A program made the position numbers and the translations under genes. Under the pieces are notes generated by a model. It saw only the letters and a program-made list of their open reading frames with translations, searched no databases and had not been told where the DNA came from. A DNA stretch of 64,000 nt from assembly GCF_000787375.1 (NCBI RefSeq), contig NZ_JRJU01000002.1, forward strand, positions 186,001 through 250,000, given 5' to 3'. The DNA comes from Halalkalibacter okhensis. Its GTDB lineage: Bacteria > Bacillota > Bacilli > Bacillales > Bacillaceae_D. Below are positions 36,100 through 44,918 of this stretch, piece by piece (positions within the stretch are counted from its first letter, which is position 1; every line of letters starts with the position of its first letter).

Positions 36100-36128
36100 A
36101 TTATAAACAAATAAAAACAGATTATCAA
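36100..36128 (-). promoter_or_regulatory. Promoter of the RbsABC-type importer operon
   Basis: Minus-strand -35 TTGATA (36128-36123), 17-bp spacer, -10 TATAAT (36105-36100). The leader to the ATPase start is about 105 nt and contains AACAAAAGAAA-like repeats and the cre site. Confidence 0.78.
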
Positions 36129-36380
36129 TCTTTTTCTTGGTAAAAATTCGGTTTTTTTTAAATAGTTGGTTATTTCAATTAATAGAAACCACTTTCCCTA
36201 AAGAAAATAACCTTTTATCTTTAAATAAACATAATAAAATAATTATTGAGCTCTTGACCTAAATCTTTCAACCATTTATTTAATAACTACGATTATCTTA
36301 TTTACCTTTTTTATTTTTTGTTTTTAATTTATTTCTTGGTATTACTTCTCATATTGTTTGAATAGTAGTTGCCTTCTATA
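36129..36380. other. AT-rich intergenic region upstream of the importer promoter
   Basis: About 250 bp of very AT-rich sequence with A- and T-tracts between the importer promoter and the kinase terminator. No gene or clear operator was recognised. Curved or UP-element-like promoter DNA is possible. Confidence 0.4.
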
Positions 36381-36428
36381 AAAAACCTCTAAATTCAGAT
36401 AGTTATCTATCTAACTTTAGAGGTTTTT
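36381..36428 (-). terminator. Bidirectional terminator after the FGGY kinase gene
   Basis: Perfect 13-bp arms AAAAACCTCTAAA/TTTAGAGGTTTTT, with an inner GATAG/CTATC stem. It ends the GntR/aldolase/kinase unit on the minus strand. Confidence 0.9.
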
Positions 36429-36569
36429 GTTACTTTATACAGTTGGATTAGAGATTAAAACTTATTCTCTTTTATTATCGGAGACCACATTACTTGTTTC
36501 TATTCATATTATTGCTATTTCCATTACACTTAGAATTCCCTTATCATTTATAAATTAAGAACCCTCTAC

Positions 36570-38084
36570 TCATACTCTGTTTACGAAGTTGACATCCTTA
36601 ATTCTTTCATAAAGCTCTTTAAACATTTCTAGCTGTTGTTTATAAATTAGTTCATTGTCAACATTGGGATGGAACCGCTTTCCATTTTTAATGAACTTTG
36701 CCCCCTCATTAAAACTCGAGAACATTTGGATACCCACTCCACCGGCGATTGCTGCTCCCATTGATGTCGCTTCAGAAATGTTTTTATTTACTTGAATTGG
36801 CGAACCCAATACGTCACTTAAAATTTGTATTAAAATATCACTTTTAGCAAGTCCACCGATCAATCTAGTTTCATTATTTGCTGTTGTATCATTAAAAACT
36901 TCTAAAATACTTGCTAATGAGTAAGAAATCCCTTCTAAGACAGCTCTAACTAACTCAAATCGGCTATGCTCTAAGCTAACACCAAAGAAATTTCCACGAA
37001 TTTTGCTATTCCATATAGGTGAACGTTCTCCTAAAAGGTATGGATGAAAGATTACCCCTTTGGAACCTGCCTCCACTTTTGTCAGGTGTTTCTCAAACTC
37101 CTCATATTCAGGTTGAACGGTCAAATTATCCCAGTCAATTATAGATGAAAATTGACTAATGGCCCATTCATAAGATGCTCCAGCTGTCTGCATCGTACCA
37201 AGAACATTATAATGTTTTGGGTTTAAGTCACAAATTGTAAAGACTCTCTTATTTTCGTCTATGAATGGTTGTTCGACAACTTTCGAAACCCATGCAGTCG
37301 TTCCTAAATTTATATAGGTATCCCCTTTGGAAAGAGCTCCCGCACCTATTGTCGCACATGCCCCGTCTCCTCCTCCTATCACTACCGGAGTTCCTTCCAA
37401 TAAACCAGTTTCATATGCAGCATCTTTCGTCACGGAGCCAATTATTTCTGAAGACGGCACCAAATCAGGCATTTTACTTAATTCTAGGTTTAATTCTTTA
37501 AACACTGAAGATTCCCAAGCTTTTTTCTCCAAATTAAAGGCTCCCGTTAGAGATGCATCAGAGTAATCTGACACACCCAATCTCCCAGTCATTTTAAAAG
37601 CTAAATAGTCTTTTGCCTGAAGAAAATACGCTGTTTTGTTATAGATGGCTGACTCTTTTTGTTTTAACCAATACATTTTTAAAAGCGTGTAACGAGAGTC
37701 AATTCGATTACCCGTTAATTCATAAAGCTTGTTTTCACTAACCATTTGAAAAACATCATTCTCATATTCACTACTTCTTGTATCAGCATGAATCAATGAA
37801 GGACTTAAAGGATTGCCTTTACTATCAACTGGTAAACACCCATTCATATGCGCGGTAAACGATATAACCGCGATATCTTCCCCTCTTACTACTTCAAGTA
37901 TTTCTTTCGTCGTTTGAATGACATTATTCCACCACATTGTCGGATGTTGTTCAGCAATCCCACCAGCCAGGAAATTCGTGCTACATTTTCTCGTAGAAGA
38001 GGCCACAACCTCTCCATCTTCACTAAATACTGTGCATTTATGATTGGTCGTTCCTAGATCGTGCGCTAGAATGTATTTCCCCAT
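36570..38084 (-). CDS. FGGY-family carbohydrate kinase (xylulokinase-like)
   Basis: 504 residues: N-terminal HDLGTTNHKCTVFSEDG, central GGGDGACATIGAGAL and C-terminal RLIGGLAKSDILIQILSDVL blocks place it in the xylulokinase/gluconokinase branch. It phosphorylates a keto-sugar or sugar acid; the exact one is not clear. It is co-directional with, and 18 bp after, a transaldolase-like aldolase gene, and there is no xylose isomerase, which argues against a plain xylose pathway. Confidence 0.78.
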   Translation of the reverse strand: MGKYILAHDLGTTNHKCTVFSEDGEVVASSTRKCSTNFLAGGIAEQHPTMWWNNVIQTTKEILEVVRGEDIAVISFTAHMNGCLPVDSKGNPLSPSLIHADTRSSEYENDVFQMVSENKLYELTGNRIDSRYTLLKMYWLKQKESAIYNKTAYFLQAKDYLAFKMTGRLGVSDYSDASLTGAFNLEKKAWESSVFKELNLELSKMPDLVPSSEIIGSVTKDAAYETGLLEGTPVVIGGGDGACATIGAGALSKGDTYINLGTTAWVSKVVEQPFIDENKRVFTICDLNPKHYNVLGTMQTAGASYEWAISQFSSIIDWDNLTVQPEYEEFEKHLTKVEAGSKGVIFHPYLLGERSPIWNSKIRGNFFGVSLEHSRFELVRAVLEGISYSLASILEVFNDTTANNETRLIGGLAKSDILIQILSDVLGSPIQVNKNISEATSMGAAIAGGVGIQMFSSFNEGAKFIKNGKRFHPNVDNELIYKQQLEMFKELYERIKDVNFVNRV

Positions 38085-38102
38085 TTCGAGCCCCCTATAT
38101 TA

Positions 38103-38753
38103 CTATAATCGGTTTTGATACACGTTCCAATCTTCTGAAAATTGCACCAATCCCTTATCTGTCATTGGATGCTCTAACATTTGTTTGAACACTTTAAGAG
38201 ACATTGTTGCCGCTTTTGCTCCACGACTTGCTATGGCAACTACATCGTGGTTACTACGTATACTTGCACCAATAACTTTCGTACTCATTTCTTGAGCCTT
38301 AAAAACGTTTACAGTATCCTCAATAAATTGAAGCCCCTCTAAACCAATATCATTCATTCTTCCTATATAAGGACTCACATACGTAGCTCCGGCTTTAGCT
38401 GCCAAAATGGCTTGTGATACCGAAAATACTAATGTCATATTTGTTTCAATTCCTTGTTTTGTCAATACGCTGCAAGCCTTTAAAGCCTCGATCCCCATTG
38501 GCAGTTTAATGACAGGGTGATCAAGTAACTCGACAATTTCTAATGCCTCATTCACCATTTCCTCGCTCTTATCTTTTGTAAGCTGGTACCAAACCTTTCC
38601 ATCTACCCTTTGATTAATTTCCTTCATAATTGCTTTTGGCTGTAAATTTTGTTTTGATAGAATAGAAGGGTTTGTTGTAACCCCATCTAACATTGGCAAT
38701 TGCATCACATGTTCAATCTCCTCAAGGTTTGCAGTATCTAAGTAAATTTCCAT
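38103..38753 (-). CDS. Transaldolase-like fructose-6-phosphate aldolase (TalC/FSA family)
   Basis: 216 residues, the small decameric transaldolase subclass: N-terminal YLDTANLEEIE, GVTTNPSIL and the Schiff-base lysine K83 in HPVIKLPM. It cleaves or transfers a dihydroxyacetone unit on sugar phosphates. Located between a GntR regulator and an FGGY kinase, it would act on the kinase product or downstream. TalC and FSA activities cannot be told apart from sequence alone here. Confidence 0.83.
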   Translation of the reverse strand: MEIYLDTANLEEIEHVMQLPMLDGVTTNPSILSKQNLQPKAIMKEINQRVDGKVWYQLTKDKSEEMVNEALEIVELLDHPVIKLPMGIEALKACSVLTKQGIETNMTLVFSVSQAILAAKAGATYVSPYIGRMNDIGLEGLQFIEDTVNVFKAQEMSTKVIGASIRSNHDVVAIASRGAKAATMSLKVFKQMLEHPMTDKGLVQFSEDWNVYQNRL

Positions 38754-38865
38754 AAATAAGTACCTCCTCTTTTTTAAAAAAAATAAGATTTTTATTTTAA
38801 ATAAGGGAGTAATGATGTCAGGTTGTCTTTACCAGTTGATATCTCTAATCCCTAATCTAAATTCA

Positions 38866-39594
38866 TTAAATAGATGTATTAACCGTAAAACTACTAAAAT
38901 CCCCTCGATACCTTGCTATGGTATATTCAAACGGCATCTGATTATCAAGGTAGGCTATAGTTTTAATTAACATGACAGCCGCATTAGGTTCTATGTTAAG
39001 CCATATTGCCTCCTGAGAAGAAGCATTAATTGCCTCCATAATTCGTTTGGCGTTTTTAATATTTAAATGGTAGGTTTTTTGTAATATTTCATAGAGTGAA
39101 AAATTTGTTAAGTCTTCCTTTAATAAGTCAGGTGCTAACTCTTTAGGAATATAGGTAGAGACGATCACAACAGGACTTTTTTTTACATACCTGAGTCTTT
39201 CGATATAAACGAACTTATTGTATTTTTCATGGAATATTTTGTTTATATGATCATTACAATCAACATCTTTTATATCTAGTAATTTCGTCGAGTTAGGTAA
39301 TCCTTTTTCCTCCATCTCATCTTTAAAACTCGTTAGATTTTCAAGGAATCGCTGGTTGATCTTAGGTTGTGATACAAAAGTTCCTAACCCTTTTTTTCGC
39401 TTTAATACCCCTTCATTCACCAGATCATTAATGGCCTGGCGTACAGTCGGCCTACTTATATCAAACATGTCACTTAATTCACGCTCTGAAGGAATCATTT
39501 CACCAACTTTTATTTTATTTATATGAATCTCTTTTTTTAATAGTTCCTTGACTTGATAATAAAGCGGTAAAGGACTATCTTTATTTATTTTCAT
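38866..39594 (-). CDS. GntR-family regulator with UTRA domain
   Basis: 242 residues: winged-helix GntR domain (GEMIPSERELSDMFDISRPT, RQAINDLVNEGVLKRKKGLG) followed by a UTRA ligand-binding domain (about residues 95-238), the HutC subfamily. It lies 112 bp upstream of the aldolase-kinase pair on the same strand and is its likely regulator, with a sugar phosphate as expected ligand type for the subfamily. Confidence 0.85.
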   Translation of the reverse strand: MKINKDSPLPLYYQVKELLKKEIHINKIKVGEMIPSERELSDMFDISRPTVRQAINDLVNEGVLKRKKGLGTFVSQPKINQRFLENLTSFKDEMEEKGLPNSTKLLDIKDVDCNDHINKIFHEKYNKFVYIERLRYVKKSPVVIVSTYIPKELAPDLLKEDLTNFSLYEILQKTYHLNIKNAKRIMEAINASSQEAIWLNIEPNAAVMLIKTIAYLDNQMPFEYTIARYRGDFSSFTVNTSI

Positions 39595-39609
39595 ATTTAT
39601 CCCTAATAT

Positions 39610-39790
39610 TCCTATTTGTTCCTATTTGAATTTTAACAACTATAGATGCGGTTCCCAACTCTATTTAACCCAGGTCTTTACAAATCGTCTCCTCTGTCAC
39701 AATAAACATTTTACTTAGTTCAGAAATACGAATAATTCAATTTAAATTAACTAAATCTGTTATTTCCCCACGCCTTTCCACTATTAACAT
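39610..39790 (-). pseudogene. Decayed DeoR-family regulator (5' fragment)
   Basis: From ATG 39790, with an intact GGAGG nine bases upstream, the minus strand reads VERRGEITDLVNLN, a stop, then IIRISELSKMFIVTEETICK and DLG, a stop. This is the family start VERRxxIxxLxxxxGxxxVSELSKxFxVTEETIRRDLExLE with two in-frame stops. Nothing of the C-terminal domain is recognisable. It was probably a regulator of the neighbouring kinase/aldolase genes before the GntR gene took over. Confidence 0.82.
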
Positions 39791-39799
39791 TTAATACCT

Positions 39800-40037
39800 C
39801 CAGCATAGAATATATTAGTTTTCTTACATACCAAAAACCCAATTAACTTATACTTAGTTTTTATTAGAAGTCCGTGTAGAAACTAGCTTAGTAAAAGTTA
39901 TATTTAATACTGCATCTGTAACACCGAAATCAGTTGAATTTTTATTTACTCCTGGTAACAATATAACAACTTTGTTCGTTTTTGTATATTGTTTTGGGAG
40001 TACCATTATAAAAACACATAAATACGAAGTGTCTTAC
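39800..40037. other. Intergenic region with an orphan frame
   Basis: A minus-strand frame from ATG 40006 to stop 39854 (50 codons; contains KVVILLPG and DFGVTDAVLNITF) has no ribosome binding site. It may be another fragment of decayed coding sequence. No family was recognised and no promoter was identified. Confidence 0.35.
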
Positions 40038-40424
40038 CTAAGCAAGCACAATGATCAGACAAAGAATAAACACAACACCCGAAACCGGTGTCATCACATA
40101 CCTTTCCTTCTTACTTCGAGATACTAGATTAGCTAGTGTATTTATACCAAGAAAAATGGTAATCATCCATACAAGGATATTGGTAGGTAAAAAATCTAAC
40201 CCAGTAATGACGTTTGTATGTAGCAAGAAAACCAAACCCATAAATAAAAGAATAATCGCATTACCTGCACTTACTATACGGAATTTCTTAGGTAAAACCT
40301 TATAATATCCTCCCATTGCATATTCACCTAATGGATACCCGAGAGAAAGCATTATTTGAAAAGCAGCAATACACACACATATCATTGCAACCACGATCGA
40401 AAAAATGTAAACCATATTCTCCAC
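40038..40424 (-). CDS. Hypothetical four-helix membrane protein
   Basis: 128 residues with four membrane segments (about 5-28, 50-68, 82-100, 110-127) and a conserved-looking loop GYPLGEYAMGGYYKVLP after the first. A purine-rich GGTGGAG lies upstream of ATG 40424. I do not recognise a named family, and no functional link to the HAD phosphatase upstream is evident. Confidence 0.65.
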   Translation of the reverse strand: MENMVYIFSIVVAMICVCIAAFQIMLSLGYPLGEYAMGGYYKVLPKKFRIVSAGNAIILLFMGLVFLLHTNVITGLDFLPTNILVWMITIFLGINTLANLVSRSKKERYVMTPVSGVVFILCLIIVLA

Positions 40425-40481
40425 CTCTACTCCTATAAATATTTGTGTCCCTAGTCACACCTAAGATGTGACTAGAGAGCT

Positions 40482-41120
40482 TCACCTACTTGATTGTTGC
40501 AAAATCACTTCCTGCAACTCCTCAGGTGTATCAACAAAGTAATCTGGCTTTTGATCCTGGACAAGTTCTTTTGCGTCATAGCCCCAACTCACCCAAATGA
40601 CTTTGATTCCAGCTGACTTGCAGGCTATAATATCCCGTTGTTCATCCCCCACATAGATCACCTCAGATGAACTGAGACGATGCTCCTTAAGAAATTTGCG
40701 AATTAATTGATCCTTTCCGAAAATGACATTCGAACTCCATATTCTTGATATATTTTTTACTTGATTTCGCCTTAATACTTCCTTGATCACATCCTCTGAG
40801 TTAGAGGAAAGAATAGCCATTTTGTGCCCTTCCCTTTCAAACATTTCCAACACTTCGTTGATTCTAGGGTATAGCGTGATTTCTTTAGCGTATTTTCGGT
40901 AGTACCGATAGAAGTCTGAAATAATGAGTGGCGTTTTCAAGATAGGAAAGTTCAGGTGCTTGGCTCTTTCAAGGATCGATAACCTTCTAAGTGCATGTAA
41001 TTCCTCAGGTTTTATTTTTCGATACTGATGTTTGTTTGCAAATGCGTTCCATGCAGAGATGAAAACGATCCTGGAATCAGCAAGCGTACCATCAAAATCA
41101 AATAGAATATATTTAGGCAT
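40482..41120 (-). CDS. HAD-superfamily phosphatase
   Basis: 212 residues from ATG 41120, chosen because AAGGAG is seven bases upstream and the protein then begins MPKYILFDFDGTLADS, placing motif I (DFDGT) at residues 8-12. Motif II is in AILSSNSEDV and motif III/IV in YVGDEQRDIIACKSAGI. It is a phosphoglycolate-phosphatase/beta-phosphoglucomutase-like HAD hydrolase; the substrate is unknown. Confidence 0.82.
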   Translation of the reverse strand: MPKYILFDFDGTLADSRIVFISAWNAFANKHQYRKIKPEELHALRRLSILERAKHLNFPILKTPLIISDFYRYYRKYAKEITLYPRINEVLEMFEREGHKMAILSSNSEDVIKEVLRRNQVKNISRIWSSNVIFGKDQLIRKFLKEHRLSSSEVIYVGDEQRDIIACKSAGIKVIWVSWGYDAKELVQDQKPDYFVDTPEELQEVILQQSSR

Positions 41121-41330
41121 CGGATATCTCCTTATAGATTCATATAAACATTGGCCCTCAATGCGGTCGTACAAGTACAATCATTATTTTACCATTTTAT
41201 TCCGATTACTCCACCTTTTCTACATAGTTTAAAAGTGACCATCGATAACTATATATGTTATTAATGCTAGGTCAAAAATGTACGTGATTAAGGTAGAAAC
41301 AAACGGCTGCTGATCAAAACAAAAAAAAGT

Positions 41331-41358
41331 TATCACTCGTCTCATCCAACAAGTGATA
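41331..41358 (-). terminator. Terminator left behind by the decayed LacI gene
   Basis: TATCACT/AGTGATA stem with a 14-base loop, followed on the minus strand by a T8 tract, starting six bases after the stop codon of the LacI remnant. Confidence 0.7.
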
Positions 41359-41363
41359 GGTAT

Positions 41364-41483
41364 TCACACAGATTCTCCACTAGAATCCCTTACAATCAAC
41401 TCCGGCATAAAAGCATTTTTTGATTGGTAAGAATAAAAAGAGAATATCAGATTAAGCGCTACATCATATTGTAAGTTAAAAAG
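41364..41483 (-). pseudogene. LacI-family regulator, 3' fragment
   Basis: A 39-codon minus-strand frame ends in AFMPELIVRDSSGESV followed by a stop. It is preceded by LQYDVALNLIFSFYS, the typical last helix and C-terminal strand of LacI/GalR regulators (xxPELIVRxS). It is closed upstream by an in-frame stop at 41486 and no DNA-binding domain is nearby, so the 5' part is lost. Its terminator is still intact. Confidence 0.78.
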
Positions 41484-41527
41484 TTACATCCGTTTAATGT
41501 AAACAAGGTTTAATAACATTTGAAACC

Positions 41528-41599
41528 AATAAGTAAGGGAAAACATCGAAAAAAGGAGTCCCGTCACCTGCATGCAAACGACGAGCCCCCTTACTTATT
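41528..41599. repeat. 72-bp palindromic element after the ABC-2 exporter operon
   Basis: Perfect 12-bp ends AATAAGTAAGGG/CCCTTACTTATT enclose an inner stem (CGTC/GACG) and GGAGTCCC. It ends seven bases before the exporter permease stop at 41606 and may serve as its terminator. The size and build recall the long hairpin at 53949. Confidence 0.6.
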
Positions 41600-41605
41600 T
41601 ATTCT

Positions 41606-42700
41606 TTAACGCCTTTCCATTAAGTTAATTCCAACACCCATGCAGACGACCCCAAATAACGCTAAGATGGATAATGGTTGCATTAACTCCACTAATCCGC
41701 GATCAAATAGGACTACTCCTTTTAAGGCTTCCATTCCGTAATAAATCGGCATTCCTTTAGAAAGAAGAAGCATAATGTCATTCGTTACAACTTCAATTGG
41801 CCAATAGGCGCCACCTAGCATCGCCATTGCTGATGCGACAATTGGAATGGCCACTTGCAACTGCTGTGATGATTTCACTAACCCCATTAACAATATGCCA
41901 AGCGAGACAATCGCGAACACATAACAAGCAATCACAACTAACAAATAACCAAAGCGCTCTCCAAGATCAAATCCAAATCCCCAATTGAAAATAAGGAAGA
42001 CAACCAAAATTTGAGCATAACCAATAGCAAAGCAATACAGTAAATGGCCTAAATACATTTGCCACTTTTGAAGCGGTGAAACGATGATCCTATCCCACGT
42101 CCCCCCTCTTTTCTCATCAGCAACATTCATTAATGTATACATGATCGTGTAGATCGAAAAGAATAAGGTCATACCAAATAGAACCTGGAGACGCTCATGA
42201 TTTGTCGAGGCATTACCTTCTAAATAAGCAGTCGATACAGCGATGACAGGTTCCTGACTAAGACGCTCTACTTCCTTCCTAAATTCAGGAATCGTGGCCA
42301 GTTGCTCAGCTTTTTGTAATCGTAGCTCTTCATAGAAAATTTGCTGTACATAACTTTCAACTAATAAACGATTGGCCTCATCTGTCGCTACGAGGAAGCG
42401 ATAATCGTCCTCTTGCAATTGCAGGGCAAAGTTGCTGTCTCCAGTTGCTAAAGAATTCCTTACCTCCTGTTCATCCGTCCATTCAAATTGATAGACATCG
42501 GATTGATTAAGTAGACTCAACCATTTATCACGGTCTTCCTCTTCTAAGGAAGGTTCGGCATACGTATTGATGGTCACTTGTCGATCAAATCCAAAACCAG
42601 CAATAAAAAAGATAAATACAATGGTTAATCCAAAAAAGGAAAGCACCAAAAATGGCATTCTACGAAACCTCTGCCACTGTAATAAAAAGATAGACGTCAT
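41606..42700 (-). CDS. ABC-2 type exporter permease (second)
   Basis: 364 residues with an N-terminal membrane helix, a large extracytoplasmic region (about 40-170) and a C-terminal five-helix ABC-2 domain (NVADEKRGGTWDRIIVSPLQ). It overlaps the preceding permease by four bases. With that permease and the ATPase at 43986 it forms a putative drug or antibiotic efflux ABC system of the YhaP/YhfE general type. Substrate is unknown. Confidence 0.78.
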   Translation of the reverse strand: MTSIFLLQWQRFRRMPFLVLSFFGLTIVFIFFIAGFGFDRQVTINTYAEPSLEEEDRDKWLSLLNQSDVYQFEWTDEQEVRNSLATGDSNFALQLQEDDYRFLVATDEANRLLVESYVQQIFYEELRLQKAEQLATIPEFRKEVERLSQEPVIAVSTAYLEGNASTNHERLQVLFGMTLFFSIYTIMYTLMNVADEKRGGTWDRIIVSPLQKWQMYLGHLLYCFAIGYAQILVVFLIFNWGFGFDLGERFGYLLVVIACYVFAIVSLGILLMGLVKSSQQLQVAIPIVASAMAMLGGAYWPIEVVTNDIMLLLSKGMPIYYGMEALKGVVLFDRGLVELMQPLSILALFGVVCMGVGINLMERR

Positions 42701-43974
42701 TTAGAAACTGACCTCCTTTTCGGAAACATCAATACACTTACAAGTAAGAGGACAAGTGTCATGACAAGAATCCTAATTAACGGTTCCATAATTACGTCAA
42801 AATTTAACGTTTGTATCCATTGTAAATAAGCGACTAAAGCAGATCCATTTGGAGTCCAATTTCCAATTGCCCTCACAGCATCCGGCATTTCTGTCATTGG
42901 GAAAAAGCTTCCTCCTGCAAAGGCAAAGAGTGTAATAATTCCCCCTGAAAATATATTTGACACTGCATCGCTATTATATCGAATCACGAGAGTCGTCAAT
43001 AACGCTGCAAACCCTCCGACACAGATAGAAATCACTAACGAAATAAGCAACATTCCTAGCCAAAACGAAGGCGACTCCCCGGAAAAGGCTTGGAAAATCA
43101 AACTTGATACCCCAAATAAGATAATAAGTTGAATAAATGCAATCACAGCTGCAGATAGTGTTTTTCCACTTAAATAAGTAAAAGCAGAAGTTCCCGAAAG
43201 TAAGATCCGATTAAAGACATGCTCTTGCTTCTCCACAAATGCTCGACTAGATATCGTCGCTCCAACAAACAGGACGAACATCACCGCCATTCCGATCGTA
43301 TAATATTGAAACGAACTAACCGGCTCTCTACTAGAAATCGTCTCTATTCCTCCTAACTGAACCTCCTCCATTTCCTCTACAGGAGATACGCCCCCTAATG
43401 CCTGCGAAATAGCCGTTTCGTAGTTAAGATGATTGACAAAGCCAAAAATAAGCTCTTCAAAGATGGATCCTGCTAGAGATCCTGTCTCCGCAACCGTCAT
43501 GTCTAATTCACTGCCTTCACCTTGCTGCAAAAACATTCTGTTTAACGATTGGTACGTGAAATTATCAGGAATCATCAATACCGCTGTTAATTCTCCGGCT
43601 TCCAATGCCTCTTGAGCTTTCTCTTCCTCCATGTATACAACTTCAATCATTTCTCTAAACTCCTCATCTTCAAGGAGATCTACTAATAAACGATGAGGGC
43701 TCGTTTCTTTTGCCGCGGCATGAAGCTCAGGGGCTGTTTCTTCCGTTAAGCCCAACTCATTCAATGTTCCAACAAAATGCTCGATCCCCTGATTCTCATC
43801 GTCATACGAAGCAACAGCTACCTTCATTTCAATTCCTGAGGTATCTCCTCCAAGCAACCCTCTTAACGCAAATCCTAAAATAGCAATAAGCATAAGCGGC
43901 ATAACTAGGAGCAAAAACAATTCAGTTCGATTGCGAAACATGAGCAGCAGATCTTTTTTTAAAAAATCCAACAT
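42697..43974 (-). CDS. ABC-2 type exporter permease (first)
   Basis: 425 residues with the same ABC-2 layout: helix near residues 15-40, a large extracellular domain, and a C-terminal membrane domain with EKQEHVFNRILLSGTS and FAGGSFFPM. It lies 11 bp after the ATPase gene and overlaps the next permease, so all three are one operon. Confidence 0.8.
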   Translation of the reverse strand: MLDFLKKDLLLMFRNRTELFLLLVMPLMLIAILGFALRGLLGGDTSGIEMKVAVASYDDENQGIEHFVGTLNELGLTEETAPELHAAAKETSPHRLLVDLLEDEEFREMIEVVYMEEEKAQEALEAGELTAVLMIPDNFTYQSLNRMFLQQGEGSELDMTVAETGSLAGSIFEELIFGFVNHLNYETAISQALGGVSPVEEMEEVQLGGIETISSREPVSSFQYYTIGMAVMFVLFVGATISSRAFVEKQEHVFNRILLSGTSAFTYLSGKTLSAAVIAFIQLIILFGVSSLIFQAFSGESPSFWLGMLLISLVISICVGGFAALLTTLVIRYNSDAVSNIFSGGIITLFAFAGGSFFPMTEMPDAVRAIGNWTPNGSALVAYLQWIQTLNFDVIMEPLIRILVMTLVLLLVSVLMFPKRRSVSK

Positions 43975-43985
43975 TGTCTCTCTCC

Positions 43986-44918
43986 TTAGTCTCTTAATTT
44001 ACGTCCTGTTAGATGTAAGAACACATCTTCAAGAGTCGGTACTTGTACATGAACATTCACAATTTGAGCTTTATGAGAATCGGAAATATGAAAGATTTCG
44101 CCAAGGAGTCTTTTTCCTTTTGGTACAAGAAGCTTCAATCCTTTTTCTGTTTCAGTAGCTTGAAGGATCCCTTCGTGCGCCTGCAACCTTTCAAAGAGAT
44201 CTCGATCATGGCGGTCCAGCTCAATAAAGATGGTTTCTTCTCCTGACAAGATACTCTTTAGTTCTTCCTTCGTTCCAGCTGCAATCACTTGTCCATGATC
44301 CATAATGTACACTCGGTCACAAAGGCGCTCCACTTCCTCCATATAATGGCTCGTGTACAATACACTCAATCCTTTTTCTCGATTTAATTCACGTACCATT
44401 TCAAGAATATGACTTCGCGATTGCGGGTCGATCCCAACAGTTGGTTCATCCATAATAAGAATTTCAGGTGAATGAAGCATGGCAGCAGCAATATTAATCC
44501 TTCTTTGCATCCCCCCTGAATAAGTTTTCACAACCTCCTTTTGACGATCGATTAAACCTACTAATTCCAACACCTCTTGAATTCTTCTTTCAAGCTCTTT
44601 CCCTTTTAACCCGTAAATTCGACCAAAGAATTTCAAATTTTCATATGCGGTCAACTCTTGATAGAGTGCAATTTCTTGTGGGACCACCCCTAGAACCCGG
44701 CGGATCTGACCCGGATCTTTCAACACACTTTGCCCATGTAGCCTTACCTCACCAGATGTTGGTTTCACAAGGGACGAAATCATGGAAATCGTCGTTGATT
44801 TTCCTGCTCCATTAGGCCCAAGAAGCCCAACCGATTCTCCTTTATCCATATAAAAGCTGACTCCATCAACAGCCTTTCTTCCTTTAAAAACCTTTTGCAA
44901 ATTTTCTGTTTCAAGCAT
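43986..44918 (-). CDS. ABC exporter ATPase (DrrA-like)
   Basis: 310 residues: Walker A GPNGAGKST (residues 34-42), Q-loop, signature YSGGMQRRINIAAAML, Walker B EILIMDEPTVGIDPQ and the H-loop, with the C-terminal extension typical of ABC-2 drug-export ATPases. It is the first gene of the exporter operon. A perfect 14-bp palindrome lies about 90 bp upstream. Confidence 0.88.
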   Translation of the reverse strand: MLETENLQKVFKGRKAVDGVSFYMDKGESVGLLGPNGAGKSTTISMISSLVKPTSGEVRLHGQSVLKDPGQIRRVLGVVPQEIALYQELTAYENLKFFGRIYGLKGKELERRIQEVLELVGLIDRQKEVVKTYSGGMQRRINIAAAMLHSPEILIMDEPTVGIDPQSRSHILEMVRELNREKGLSVLYTSHYMEEVERLCDRVYIMDHGQVIAAGTKEELKSILSGEETIFIELDRHDRDLFERLQAHEGILQATETEKGLKLLVPKGKRLLGEIFHISDSHKAQIVNVHVQVPTLEDVFLHLTGRKLRD

